From Symbiodinium sp. CCMP2592 (taxonomy: Eukaryota; Sar; Dinophyceae; Suessiales; Symbiodiniaceae): DNA of 64,000 nucleotides. The stretch is taken from contig CAJNDT010004557.1 of assembly GCA_905221615.1 (NCBI GenBank), positions 248,001 through 312,000 of the forward strand, given 5' to 3'. The notes under the pieces are model-generated. The model was not told where the DNA came from, searched no databases, and saw nothing but the letters and a program-made list of their open reading frames with translations. Positions 32,460 to 42,504 of this stretch are shown here, one piece after another. The number at the start of each line of letters is the position of its first letter. The first letter of the stretch is position 1. Both the position numbers and the translations under genes were made by a program.

Positions 32460-32900
32460 TAAGGACCCTTAGGGGGGTAGGGAGAGGGGGGAGGGGGGGT
32501 AAGGGGTCTTAATACCCATAATACGGACTTAATATGGCCTATTTACGGAAATATAGTAAACTGTACATCCTAACCCTGAAGCCCAAGAGCCTTAAGCCCT
32601 CAAACCCAAGCCCCCAATCCAGGAATACGAAGATAAAGATTATGTACTCATATAGTGGGCTATCCTAAATGTCAGGATCTGCAGGGTTTTGAGTTATCCT
32701 AAAATTTAGGGTTTAGGACGCTTAGGATTTATGCCGTGGACATCATGATGGCTTAGAGAGCTTAGGGAGTCGGATATATAGAGCTTACCCTACAGGGTCC
32801 AAGTACCTAATCATCATATACTCTCCCAAATAGTAACCTACATAACTACTATCCTAAACCCAAGTACCTGATTATTGGGTCCTTTGGACCCTTGGGGTTA
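32460..32900. repeat. Family V and reverse family K elements
   Basis: Family V (32470-32570) is a G-rich arm followed by AATACCCATAATACGGACTT and is shared with 56690-56790. Family K (32795-32895) is in reverse orientation to 3432-3590. Confidence 0.55.
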
Positions 32901-33049
32901 TATGCTAGGAGGGCCCTTCGGGTTTAGGGATATGGGCTTGGGGTTTAGAGTTGAGGGTTTAGCATTGTTGGCTCTTGGGGGGTTAGAGTTTAGGGTTAAG
33001 GGTTTATAGGATTATTGGGTCCTTTGCAACCTCGGGGTTAGCCAAGGCC

Positions 33050-33140
33050 GACCTGCTCGGGTCTTTGCCTAAGACACCAGCCACAAGCCTCCACACCGGG
33101 CGTCCCTCCCCGAGACCTGCTGGCTTCCAACAGCTGTTGG
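33050..33140 (+). CDS. Exon-like island, unknown
   Basis: After GGTTAG the plus frame reads 'AKADLLGSLPKTPATSLHTG', then 'RPSPRPAGFQQLL'. It may belong with the next island. Confidence 0.28.
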
Positions 33141-33240
33141 TTCAGGGTTTAGGGGTTCAGGGGTTTAGGGTTTAGGGGTTTAGGGGTTTGGGGTTTAGGG
33201 GTTTAGGGATTTAGGGTTTAGGGGTTTAGGGTTTAGGGTT
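33141..33240. repeat. TTTAGGG tract
   Basis: TTTAGGGG-type units. Confidence 0.8.
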
Positions 33241-33339
33241 GTTGGTCACCAGCCGTACCTTTGGTTTGTAGGGAACGGAAGACTGGTAGTAATGGTAGTT
33301 ATGATTGTACCTCATTCCTCCATTCCCTACTAACCAAGG

Positions 33340-33605
33340 TAAGCAGCTGCGCCTTGTTTGCCGCTCGACAAATAGTCGCAAACGATCTCACGGACATGTG
33401 CCACTCTTCGAGTGGGCGAAGGCGGGAGATGCCACTAGCCTCCAGAGCTTGAGCCAAGCCCTGGATGACCTGCAACGCCAGGTGCGACTCCTCGAAGGAC
33501 CGCAGGCTGGGGGATCACCTGCTGTGCAGGCTGTTGCACCCTCGTGCAACGGCGAGAATGTTGGCAACAGGTCCCGGGAGATTGACTCCCGCTGCCTGCC
33601 CCTAC
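33340..33605 (+). CDS. Coding-like segment with short coiled coil, unknown protein
   Basis: The plus frame reads 'SRKRSHGHVPLFEWAKAGDA', then 'TSLQSLSQALDDLQRQVRLL', a heptad-like helix. It is followed by a Gly/Pro/Ala linker (EGPQAGGSPAVQAVAP). It runs out into CCCTAAA DNA. The lack of a stop before repeats suggests an internal exon. Upstream, AACCAAGGTAAG could be a donor of a previous exon. Confidence 0.4.
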
Positions 33606-33726
33606 ACCCTAAACCCTAAACCGAAAATCCTAAACCCTAAATCCTGATACCTAAACCCTACACCCCTATATAAACCCTAAACCCTCATCACCAAACCTCG
33701 AGCTGCGAGGCATTGGGCCATGAGTA

Positions 33727-33729
33727 CGA

Positions 33730-33766
<37 letters not shown>

Positions 33767-34384
33767 CACATATATATATATATATATATATATCACCATT
33801 TATGAAGCTCTTGGGGCTTAAAGTTTAGGGGTTTGGGGTTTAGGGGTTTTAGGGTTTGGGGTTTAGGGCTTCGGGGTTTCGGGTTTAGGGGTTTTGGGGT
33901 TTGGGGTTTCGGGGTTTAGGGTTTGGGTTTCGACAATGTTCCTAAGGAGCCCGAATACAGAAGCCTGACGAATTAATTTAGGGGCCTTAATACTTAGAAT
34001 ACTGTTTTGGGGTCTACTATACTATAGTTTACAATAAGGAATCCCCAAAACAGTATTGGTTATTATCTCCATCCCTATATCACCAACATTACCCACAGGG
34101 TTCCTCACTTGTATAGACTGTGACTATGCCCCAGAACCCTCTTCCAATTATCAAGACCCCTATCTCATAGAACCCTTGTATTGTATTGGCCCGTACAGAA
34201 CCCTTTAAGGAAGCCGCCATGGAACCCTGAACGGAACTCTGTTGTTTTCATTAAGGCCCCTATACTATACTAGAACCTGTAAACCCTACCAACCTGAAAC
34301 CATCCGAACACCCTACATAAGCCATTCATTCCCAAGCAAGCAGGGCAACCTCTTGAAACCAGAAGCTCCCCCCGAAACCATAAA
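33727..34384. other. AT microsatellite, telomere-like tract, family H element
   Basis: (AT)n at 33732-33793, TTTAGGG/TTTGGGG units at 33820-33930 and a family H element at about 33980-34075. No gene. Confidence 0.5.
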
Positions 34385-34650
34385 CCCAAAGCCCTAAACC
34401 CTAAACCCAAGCCCAAAACCCCAAACCCGAAGCCCAAAACCCTAAACCCAAGCCCAAAACCCGAAACCCCAAACCCGAAGCCCTGAACACTAAACCCAAA
34501 GCCCTAAACCCTAAATCCAAGGCCCAAAACCCTAAACCCGAAGCCCTAAACCTAAAGCCTTAAACACGAAACCCTAAACCCAAGGCCCCCTTAAGCCCTT
34601 AACCCTAAACCCAAGGCCCTAACCCTAAACCCTAAGCCCTAAACCCATCT
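34385..34650. repeat. Mixed CCCTAAA / CCCAAAG block
   Basis: CCCTAAAC alternates with CCAAGCCCAAAAC and CCGAAGCC variants. It is a degenerate higher-order telomere-like array. Confidence 0.75.
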
Positions 34651-34654
34651 CCTC

Positions 34655-34740
34655 CCCCACGGAGGCCGAGATCCGACTTTTGCCCGAGAGGATGTTCGCA
34701 CAGGCTTCCTTCAAGACCTGGATCTGCTGGCCTCTCATGA
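34655..34740 (-). CDS. Exon-like island, unknown
   Basis: After ATGAGAG|GCCAGC the minus frame reads 'QQIQVLKEACANILSGKSRI', then 'SASVGEEM'. Part of its 5' border sequence (GCTGGCCTCTCATGACATGG) is duplicated at about 34910-34931, and GCTGGCCTCT again at 35318. Confidence 0.33.
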
Positions 34741-35539
34741 CATGGCTTTAGGCTCCTTTAAAAGGATCTATAAGGGTTCCTTTTTAAGGGGTTTCCAGCC
34801 CAGAGACTCCCCCATGTCCCTTCATTAAGGAATATACCATATAGGGTTCTTCAAAGGGATCTATAAGGGGTTCTATAAGGGAATTCAGGAAAATATTCGA
34901 TAAGGGATTTGCTGGCCTCTCATGACATGGCTTTAGGGCTTATAGGGCTTGAGGTTTAGGAGTTCCTTTAAAGGGATCTATAAGGGTTCCTTTTAAAGGG
35001 GTCCAAGAAGGGATCTATGGGGTTTAGGGTTTGGGAGTTTCTGAAAATGAAGGATACCTTATTTTGGGGTCCTTATAATAAATATCCTGCTATTTAGGAT
35101 ACAATTTTTAGGGTTTCAGGTTTAGGGTTGAGGTTTAAGGCATTTAAGGCATTTAGGGCTTTTAGGGCTTTTAGGGTTTAGGGGGTTCAGGGTTTAAGGT
35201 TTCTAAGATGTTTTCTTGTTTTTAAGGTTGGGACTCTGTCGTTTCTTGGCAGAGATGTACAGCGGTCTTGCGGGGTTTTTTGGGTCTGTATACGGGCTTT
35301 AATTAAAACCCTGATCTGCTGGCCTCTGAAGATTTGGGAGTTTCTGAAAATTAAGGATACCTTATATTGGGTTCCTTATGATAGGGATCCTACTATTTAG
35401 GGTGCTATTTTAAGGGTCCCCTATTTTCGGAAACTCCCGCTTGGCTGCTGGATGTCTAGAGCTTCGGGTTTGCCGTGTGGGATCGGGGCTTCTGAAAGGA
35501 CTTACAAGCTGTGGGACCAAGTAGTAGAGACACAATAGT
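34741..35539. other. Degenerate repeats, family D copies
   Basis: Family D is partial at 35029-35105 and full at 35335-35438. A family C left arm lies at 34800-34845. TTTAGGG units lie at 35105-35200. No gene. Confidence 0.45.
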
Positions 35540-35647
35540 CCAGAGAGCCCAATACCCCGTAATTAAGGAATATGGCTTAAATTATATAGGGCTTCATATT
35601 ACGATTTAAGCTATATTCCTTAATTAAGGGGTATTGGGCTCTCTGGG
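35540..35647. repeat. Family C palindrome, CCCAATACCCC subtype
   Basis: Arms are CCAGAGAGCCCAATACCCCG and GGGGTATTGGGCTCTCTGG. The same subtype is at 58528-58634. Confidence 0.87.
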
Positions 35648-35669
35648 AGGAACCACCCCCCTCACGTCT

Positions 35670-36240
35670 ACCCTAAACCCTAAACCTTAAACCTAAAACG
35701 CTAAACCCTAAAACTTGAAACCGTGAACCCTATAAACCCTAAACCCTAAAACCCTAAACCGTAAAAACCTGAAAACCCAAAACCACTAAACCCTAAAGCC
35801 CTATTACTAACACCCTCAACCCTAAACCCCTATAAAAACCCTTACCTGGACCCCCTAAAATGTGTAGAATAAACGCCTGGTATAAGTTTTGGGCCATTAT
35901 TTTACTTAAGGTCAGGGTGTAAAAACCTGAAAACCCTAAGCCACTCAACCCCTAAAGCCCTATTACTAAAACCCTAAAACCCCAAACCCTAAAACCCTAT
36001 CAAATTTAACCCTAAACCCTAAAACCCTAAACCCTGAAACCCTGAACCCTAAAGCCCTTTTAAAACGCGAAAACACTGTATAAACCCTTAAGAAACCCTG
36101 AATAAACCCTTAATAAACCCTACAAGCCCTTAAGAAACCCTTAAGAAACCCTAAACCCCTATTACTAAAACCCTAAACCCTAAAACCCCAAACCCTATAT
36201 AAGCCCTAAACCCTAAACCCCAAAAACCCTTAAGCGCAAT
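35670..36240. repeat. CCCTAAA block with family W element
   Basis: Long telomere-like region with AAACCCTTAAGAAACCCT variants. A family W palindrome sits at 35843-35925. Confidence 0.7.
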
Positions 36241-36272
36241 ATAAACCCTTAAAAGCGCAAGAGAAAACCGGC

Positions 36273-36335
36273 CTTTGGGGTCAGGATGGGACCACCCCAG
36301 CCATTGGTGCGACACGAACAGGGCCCTGCCCATGC
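36273..36335 (-). CDS. Exon with SHQW...HPDP motif
   Basis: After CGGAG|GCATGG the frame reads 'MGRALFVSHQWLGWSHPDPK'. This signature (F-V-S-H-Q-W followed by H-P-D-P) recurs in large dinoflagellate protein families of unknown function. The 3' border reads CCAAAG|GCC, a plausible GC donor, so exon length would be 63 bp. On the same strand, 2 kb upstream, 38373-38288 has the 'MYTLPL...PHE' type sequence that I recall lying N-terminal to this motif in that family. I therefore infer one gene with exons spread over 36.3-38.4 kb. Biochemical function is unknown. Confidence 0.45.
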
Positions 36336-36519
36336 CTCCGAAAGAAAAAGAGCGCGTTAGTGTTTAGGGGATTAGGGGTTTAGGGTTTAGGGGTTTAAGG
36401 GTTAGGGGTTTAGGGGTTAGGGGTTTAGGGGTTGAGGGTTTAGGGTTGAAACGTTGAGGGTTTAGGGTTTATAGGGGCTTAGGGTTTAGGGTTGGGCTCA
36501 GGGTTTTGAAGGAATATCA

Positions 36520-36640
36520 GTTAAGAGGCTGCGCGTACAAGGCGTCTACAGCAGTTAGGGTTTCGGGGCTTTCGGGAAAGGGCTGCTGAAAGCGGCATGT
36601 AGATGGTGGAGAATCCTGCCCCCGCAAGCGCAAGATGTTT
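36520..36640 (-). CDS. Coding-like segment, unknown
   Basis: The minus frame reads 'GQDSPPSTCRFQQPFPESPE', then 'TLTAVDALYAQPLN' and TGA. It lies upstream of the SHQW exon on the same strand but ends in a stop, so it is either another gene or not coding. Confidence 0.27.
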
Positions 36641-36833
36641 CGTCCCCTACTTGTCAAAGCTTTCTGCTTCATGTTCGGAAAGGCAGATTTCACCCTAAAC
36701 CCCAACTCCTAAAACCGGAACAGATTATAGGAACCCTGGACCCTAAACCCTAAACCCCTAAATCCTACACCCAAAGCCTACACCAGAACAGTTTACAGGT
36801 TGCATCGAAACCTTCGCGAGTTTGCAGCTTCGC

Positions 36834-37040
36834 CTGATGATGTAAATCCTGCGTGACCCATAATAAGGAATATGTAAGAAGGGGCCCCCACCCTGTAATA
36901 GTGGTATAATAGGAATATAATAGGGCCTAATATAACCCATATAGTCACTATTACAGGGTGGGGGCAGCTCCTAAGGAATATACCATAATTCCCATAGTTT
37001 AGGGTCCTTAAGGTAATGCAGGATTTATATCATCAACCGT
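36834..37040. repeat. Family A palindrome carrying a nested element
   Basis: The outer arms are GATGATGTAAATCCTGCGTG and CAGGATTTATATCATCAACC. The interior is split by a 98-bp palindrome (36874-36971). Confidence 0.85.
36874..36971. mobile_element. 98-bp palindromic element with 10-bp target duplication
   Basis: The arms are GGCCCCCACCCTGTAATAGT and ACTATTACAGGGTGGGGGC. It is flanked by TAAGGAATAT at 36864-36873 and 36972-36981. Intact family A copies have this sequence once (TAAGGAATATACC), so the duplication is real. A 9-11 bp duplication with long inverted arms is typical of Mutator-like elements. Confidence 0.8.
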
Positions 37041-37116
37041 TCGGCTAGACCGGAGACCAGGTCTGCGGGCCGATTTGGTACGGTGCAGGGTGCAAGGTTT
37101 GGGGTGTTGGGCTTGC

Positions 37117-37187
37117 CTAGACCCCGAAAAGTAGGTAAAATAATGGCCCAAAACTATTATTCTAATATTTTTGGGGTCCAGGTAAGG
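37117..37187. repeat. Family W palindrome
   Basis: Ends GCCTAGACCCCGAAAAGTAG and TTTTTGGGGTCCAGGT. Confidence 0.75.
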
Positions 37188-37262
37188 TGTATGTAGATCT
37201 AGGCTTTAGGGTGTAAGTTGGAGGGTTTATAGGTTTAGGAACCTAAACTTTGGGGAGTAGGA

Positions 37263-37391
37263 TTAATTGGGACATGAAGTTTTGCCGATAACATGCAAGA
37301 TGCTCTGCTCGAACTCAACGACGAAGCCCGCATCACGTAGTTCCTCGCCGGCTGAGAGAACATGTAGGACGATCCAGAGAAGACGTGACAT
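37263..37391 (-). CDS. Small ORF with signal-peptide-like start
   Basis: A 42-codon frame runs from ATG (37391) to TAA. It begins 'MSRLLWIVLHVLSAGEELRD', a basic residue, a hydrophobic core and a small-residue cleavage-like site, then 'AGFVVEFEQSILHVIG'. It could be the first exon of a secreted protein. No family is recognised. Confidence 0.3.
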   Translation of the reverse strand: MSRLLWIVLHVLSAGEELRDAGFVVEFEQSILHVIGKTSCPN

Positions 37392-38093
37392 GGATAAAAT
37401 GCTACTAACCTTCACTCGCGGTACGATACTGTGTCAAGATCACTGAACACAGATCACTGGAAGTGCTGTCATTATCAACAGTGTTGCTGGTTGTGCCCAT
37501 GGCAGGTTTGCTTCAGCTATCATTATGTTTGCGACACTTCTGATGACAATGGGCGTGTCAGTATGACAGCGCTATCCAGGCGTTGCTAATGAGCACCCGG
37601 GCTGGTGTGTTTAGGCTTCTGCGTTGAGTGCCGACGTTATCCTCGTGGTAGTGAACCTTCTGTCAAGTCTCGGGGGGCTTACTGACGCGGGTGATGTTGG
37701 TACCTACGCCATGCACACTAGACTACAAAGATGGAGCAAGGCGGGGTCAACCTCGATACTGCCAATTCTATGTTGCTTCTGCCGCGGTGCCGACCCTCAA
37801 CCCTAAACCACCAACGAATCAGGAACCCCAATCATAGCCTAGGGCTTTTTGGTTTAACTCGTAGGAGCCTCAGCATTCATACACGGAACCCGGATCGGAG
37901 CCCATAAATTTCTGAGCCCACGTATCAAAGTTGCATTATCATTCGGATGGCGATGACGGTGCTGACGACTTAAGCCCCTCTGTTACATTACATTCTTCAC
38001 TTGGTTGATCCAAAAAGCCGCTTCAATGAACCTATCTCCAAGAGAGGTTCAAGTGAAGGAGTTCGACAAGCTTAGAATGCTCGTGCACCAGTT
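37392..38093. other. Unique DNA without telomere-like units; weak frames
   Basis: The plus frame 37980-38103 reads 'TWLIQKAASMNLSPREVQVK', then 'EFDKLRMLVHQFYM' and stop. It overlaps the end of the minus-strand segment that follows by ten bases, so at most one of the two is likely real. Confidence 0.28.
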
Positions 38094-38196
38094 TTACATG
38101 TAAGATGTGTGGTTCATCGCTTTGTAGGGCTGGAGCTTCACAGTGAAATCCCGAGCTCGGAAAGTCATCAACTCAAAGCCGACGATTTTCTCCACC
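38094..38196 (-). CDS. Coding-like C-terminal segment, unknown
   Basis: The minus frame reads 'EKIVGFELMTFRARDFTVKL', 'QPYKAMNHTSYM' and TAA. It lies about 100 bp downstream of 38373-38288 on the same strand, so it could be the next exon of that gene. This conflicts with joining 38.3 kb to the SHQW exon at 36.3 kb unless alternative ends are used. Confidence 0.3.
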
Positions 38197-38287
38197 CCAA
38201 ATCCCGAGATATATTAAACCCCTCATTACGTTTACCACCGCCTGCAAGTTAAAAACCTATCTTAAACCAATCAAACATATCAAACCT

Positions 38288-38373
38288 CCGACTGCCTCGT
38301 GCGGGCTCACTCTGGTCATGTCCATCAGGATCTGAAGGGGCAGCGTGTACATCGGGTACAGCATTGGCCACGC
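38288..38373 (-). CDS. Exon resembling the N-terminal part of SHQW-family proteins
   Basis: After ATCGCAG|GCGTGG the frame reads 'AWPMLYPMYTLPLQILMDMT', then 'RVSPHEAVGG'. The P-M-Y-x-L...P-H-E pattern is what I remember upstream of F-V-S-H-Q-W in dinoflagellate proteins; this is recall, not a search. Exon and acceptor quality are good. Its downstream partner is uncertain (36335-36273 or 38196-38094). Confidence 0.42.
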
Positions 38374-38659
38374 CTGCGATCTTGTGCTTTAGGGGGTTTG
38401 GGGTTGTGTAAGGGCTTGAAGGGAAACCCTAAACCCTAAGCCCCAAAACGCTAAACCCTAAAACCCCAAAACCTTTAACCCTAAACCCATGAAGGAGCTT
38501 TACAGGGCTTCTACGGGGTTCAGGTTTTCGGTTTTGAGGTTTCGGAGCGATTGGCATTTTCGGGGGCCAGGGTTTTTGTTACGGCTTTAGGGCAGTAGGG
38601 TTCGTCGGTTTTGGGTTAACGGCTTTAGAGTACCGGGCTTGGGGCATCAGACACGCACT

Positions 38660-39060
38660 GCTATTGTTGCTGCTGCGGCTGTTGGTGTTGGTGTCGTTGT
38701 TGTCGGTGGTGGTGTTGCCGTTGTCGCTGCCGCTGCTGTTGCCGTCGCCGTTGCTTTTGCCGTCGCCGTCGCCGTTGCTGTTGCCGTTGCCGTTGCTGAT
38801 GTTGCAGTTGCTTGTTGTTGGTGGTGTTGGTGCTGTTGGTGGTGTTGGTGGTGTTGGTGTTGGTGGTGTTGGTGGTGTTGGTGGTGTTGGTGGTGTTGGT
38901 GGTGTTGGTGGTGTTGGTGGTGTTGGTGGTGTTGGTGGTGTTGGTGGTGTTGGTGGTGTTGGTGGTGTTGGTGGTGTTGGTGGTGTTGGTGGTGTTGGTG
39001 GTGTTGGTGGTGGTGGTGGTGGTGGTGGTGGTGGCGGCGGCGGCGGCGGTGGTGGTGCGG
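38660..39060. repeat. GTT/GCC/GGT triplet array with 9-bp higher-order unit
   Basis: It begins with mixed GTTGCC/GTCGCC triplets, then (GGTGTTGGT)n from 38818 to about 39008, then (GGT)n and (GGC)n. Three plus-strand frames stay open for 113-178 codons and encode only Gly/Val, Leu/Val or Cys/Trp repeats. These are not called as genes. Confidence 0.92.
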
Positions 39061-39584
39061 TTGTCGTTGTGGTTGTGGCTAGTAGCTGTGGATGTGGTTT
39101 TGGACGTGGTCGTTGTTGTGATGTTATATATAGGGTGTTTCAGAGAACACTAGCACGACTCTTTCAGATCCTTATGTTCTATGAGCACGGATGGGCATAG
39201 GCACACTGGACCATGGACATCGTCATGTGAGGGCCTGGATTTGGGACTGCTCCACGCGTCCTTGAGAGTGAACTCCGAAGACTAAACCTCGACCCCAACG
39301 CAAATAAAAAATATGCGTCTTACACACCCTAGCAACCCCAAACATCTCTATGAAATCCAAACACTCCTGAACCACAAACCCTAAACCCACTAGGAAACCC
39401 CGCCTCATCTTCAGCATTCGCCCGGTCATGCTTTTCTGTAAGAGCTTTCGAAAGATAAGGGGGAAGTGGACGCCTTCAGGACAGGATTTTAGGTTCCGGG
39501 TTTTCTGAACTTCTCAATCATGGGCTTAGGGATTTAAACTTTTACGAAGGTTCGAATTAAATAGAAATTTTTGGACTAGTCATG
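39061..39584. other. No secure gene
   Basis: Unique DNA. The minus frame 39429-39223 has no recognisable domain. Confidence 0.3.
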
Positions 39585-39632
39585 TGGGAGTTTCCGAAAA
39601 TAGGGGGACCCTATAATTTTCGGAAACTCCCA
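39585..39632. repeat. Family D minimal hairpin
   Basis: Only the two arms remain (TGGGAGTTTCCGAAAATAGG / ATAATTTTCGGAAACTCCCA). They form an almost continuous 48-base hairpin. Confidence 0.88.
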
Positions 39633-39947
39633 TGCGTGATTCCTTTCTTTGCTTAGGGTTTAGGGCTTCTGCGGCTCCGTGGCGAGACTTCATCAGACAG
39701 GCGGTCGTTCTGGGTGTTGAGTGTGGGATGCGGGCTCAGGTTAGGGGGCCCCTTAAGGGGTTTAGGGTTGCTTAAAGGGATCTATAAGGGGTTTATAGGG
39801 TTTAAGGTTTAAGGTTTGGGGTAAATTGCGGTCTGCTGAAGGAAGGAAGGCAGGGAAGAAGGACGCAAGCAAAGAAGGAAGGAAGGGGCAAAGAGAGATA
39901 TCGGATGAATTCATATTGACAAGTCACTGGTTCGCCAATCAAACCCA

Positions 39948-40075
39948 AGGGTAAAAGGAGGGACCCTTAATAAGGACCCCTAGGTATATACCCTTAAGAA
40001 AAAAGCTAATATATACCCATTATATAGCCCATTATAGGGTAGGGGTCCCCATTAAGGGTCCTTCCTTTTCCCTTT
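39948..40075. repeat. Palindromic element, single copy
   Basis: AAGGGTAAAAGGAGGGACCC pairs with GGGTCCTTCCTTTTCCCTT. The inner CCTAGGTATATACCC and GGGTAGGGGTCC are partly paired. Confidence 0.75.
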
Positions 40076-41026
40076 TGATGAAAGTACAAGAATCCGCAAG
40101 TATCATCCAGCTGCAACCCGTCCTGCCACTGGGCTGTGAATACATTGTTACGCGTATCCTGAGCCCTAAAACGGGCTTTGCGCGATGTTCTAGTCTAAAG
40201 ATATTGGGGAACCCAACAGAAAACCGTACGAACCCTAAAACCCTAAACAAGCCGCTGTGTTAAGTTGTTGCAGCAACCTCGAGACGAACTGTGGTGCTCC
40301 TACCGACCGGACTTTTCCACCCCAAACATCTTAAGCCGGAAGGTTGGATTACCTTAAGGCCCCATAGTAGGTCCGTTTTAGGATTAAGTTATAGGATTCT
40401 AAATATGAACCACAAAAAGGAACTCCGATGGGGCCTTCTGACTAGTGCAGCTTCAAATTACCATGGAACCATCGTAGGAAAAAGCCTGAAGTTAGTCCCC
40501 TGCTTCGGTCTCAACTGTCGGACTCGGATGCCTCAACTGGGCTTTCAAGTAGCCAGGGGGAAAAAGTCGCATAATCTTGCGTATTTCAGAACGGTTCCTT
40601 CAAGAACAAAGCATTACAGTATGGTACTCCGAAGCCCAGTTAACACTACGCCCAGGATCGGCCCCAGAGCCGGGACGAGCCCAAGCCCCGAAGAATCCTT
40701 CGCCCCTCAGAGACCCCAGAGCCCCCAAAACCTGAGGGCTCGAGGTTTCAGGGGTTTAGGGTTTAGGGTTCAGGGTTCAGTCTCTTGGGGTTTCTGGGCA
40801 GTTTTCAAGCTTACCCTCAGACTCCATAGTAGTTCCTTTTTGGGGGGGTTCCCATTTTAGCATCCTATTCGGCAATCCCACAAAGGAACTACTATGGAGC
40901 CCCTGGGTGGGGCAATACACCAATCAACCACTCCTAGAGCCGCAAATGCACCTCAAGGCCTCGACAGAAGCCCGATGCCCTCAACAAGCAAGAAAAGCGT
41001 CCACCTTAAACCCTTTCAGAGACTCC
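40076..41026. other. Two family J palindromes; no convincing gene
   Basis: Family J is at 40347-40440 and 40808-40908. The 189-codon plus frame 40291-40860 runs through both palindromes and a TTTAGGG tract, so I treat it as chance. Confidence 0.5.
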
Positions 41027-41221
41027 ACTATCCCTTAACCAGGGAAAGTCCTTAAATCATAGTATCCCTAATTATAGTCTCCATTGTAGTTCCTTTTTGG
41101 GGTTACCTTGTAGGGTCCTAATTATATATTTGGTTAAACCAAAAAAAGGAACTACAATGGAGTCTAGAGGAAGTATGATTGAAGGTGTATTTCTTGACTA
41201 AGGGATGTTGGAGTCTCTGGG
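41027..41221. repeat. Family C palindrome with a family B element nested inside
   Basis: Outer arms are CAGAGACTCCACTATCCCTT and AGGGATGTTGGAGTCTCTG. The inner family B copy is at about 41075-41165 (CATTGTAGTTCCTTTTTGG / AAAAAGGAACTACAATGGAG). Confidence 0.83.
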
Positions 41222-41263
41222 CTGAGCCCGGCTTGAACTTTGAGTTTAGGGTTTACCTGTTGT

Positions 41264-41360
41264 ATCCATTGTAGTTCCTTTTCTTGGTTTAACCAACTAT
41301 GTATTAACGATACTATAAGGTAACCCAAAAAAGGACCTACAATGGAGACTATAGGTAGTG
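41264..41360. repeat. Family B palindrome
   Basis: Arms are CATTGTAGTTCCTTTTCTTG and AAAAAAGGACCTACAATGGA. Other copies are at 48404-48510, 54336-54449, 55367-55472, 56219-56310 (truncated), 57334-57453 and 61069-61177. Confidence 0.85.
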
Positions 41361-42500
41361 TTAAGGGACCCTACCTAAGCCCTAAACCAGGAAACCTCAC
41401 ACTCTTGAAAAACAAACCGAAACAGCCCAGCCGTGCCTCATGTAATGACCCTCGCTTGGCGGCCGGTGCATGGCGAAATCTTTTGAACAAAGGGTCCTTT
41501 GACTGATGAGCCGAAGTGCTTGTTAAGGGTTGACCATGGGGCTTGAATGCAGGGTTAGTGCAGCTCCCCAGCGAGACCCGGACATGAATCCTTCAACCAA
41601 AAATCCTGAAAACAAACGTTAGACCTGAACCCTAAAGCCTAAACGGCTAAAGCTTAGGGATTCGAAGTTAGGATGTTCACAGAACTTCAAGTCCTGCAAG
41701 CCCAACCCGATGGGTTCTCCATGCATTGGGCCCAAATCCGCGGCAATGCTTGCTCTTGGGGTTGAGGGTTGAGGGCATGTCGGGCCAAAGCTTAGGGCCA
41801 AGGGTGGGCAGCGGCTTAGGATTTAAGGGTGATGCACTTGGGGTTCAGAGGGTTCGTTCAGGAAGGGCAGCGTGCGACGGCGCAGTTTATCGTGGGCTGG
41901 CGTGTACTGAATGTTTAATGATTTAATCAATTAGAGTAGGGTGTTGGGGTGGATGCGGGCGAAAGCCTGTCGAGCGAAACGAAGGACGACATGTGCATCC
42001 TCAGAGAATGCGTATATTCACGTGTCACGACGCAGTCTAAAACTTGCTGCACATAAGTTGCAGGAGTCGAAGCAGTGCTCCGTATTTCTTGGGACCGGGA
42101 GTCTAAAATCTTCACAGGGAAGTTTATCGGTGTAGGGCATCTGCGGGTAAGCTTGCGCGGTTCGCTAGAATAACTGATCAGCTGATTGCATGAGGCACAT
42201 CTTTCAGTCTGTGCCCAAGTTGGTTCAAGTATGTGCGTGCGGCAATCATTGTCAAGAATCTGGTTACCTCAGCACCTTTCGAGAGCAGCCTAAGATTTAG
42301 TTGTTCTGCTGACGGCCGCATTGAACCGTTTAAGCGGTCCTGGCCGAGCGGGTAAGGCACTACGAATTTCTTGTGCTTCCAAAGAACTGCACGTGTCAAG
42401 TGGCAGCTGAGTAGCACGTGTAGAATTGATGTCAGCTGAGCTGCGATTGGCTTTCATTGACTAGAGCAACCCAAGGCGGCGGCCTGCCTTTAGTACACAA
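41361..42500. other. Unique DNA with ambiguous frames
   Basis: At 41940-42054 a plus frame ('ESLSSETKDDMCILRECVYS') and the minus frame ('RMHMSSFVSLDRLSPASTPT') both look protein-like. I cannot choose. An isolated class II tRNA-like D-arm (CTGGCCGAGCGGGTAAGGC) lies at 42340 without the rest of a tRNA. Confidence 0.25.
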
Positions 42501-42504
42501 GTGT

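Noticed and set aside
38639..39200. Three long plus frames (Gly/Val, Val/Leu, Cys/Trp)
   Set aside because: All come from the 9-bp GGTGTTGGT array; no unique flanking domain.
40291..40860. 189-codon plus frame
   Set aside because: Runs through two family J hairpins and a TTTAGGG tract; chance opening.
42335..42360. tRNA-like D-arm (CTGGCCGAGCGGGTAAGGC)
   Set aside because: No anticodon arm, B-box or acceptor pairing at the right distance.
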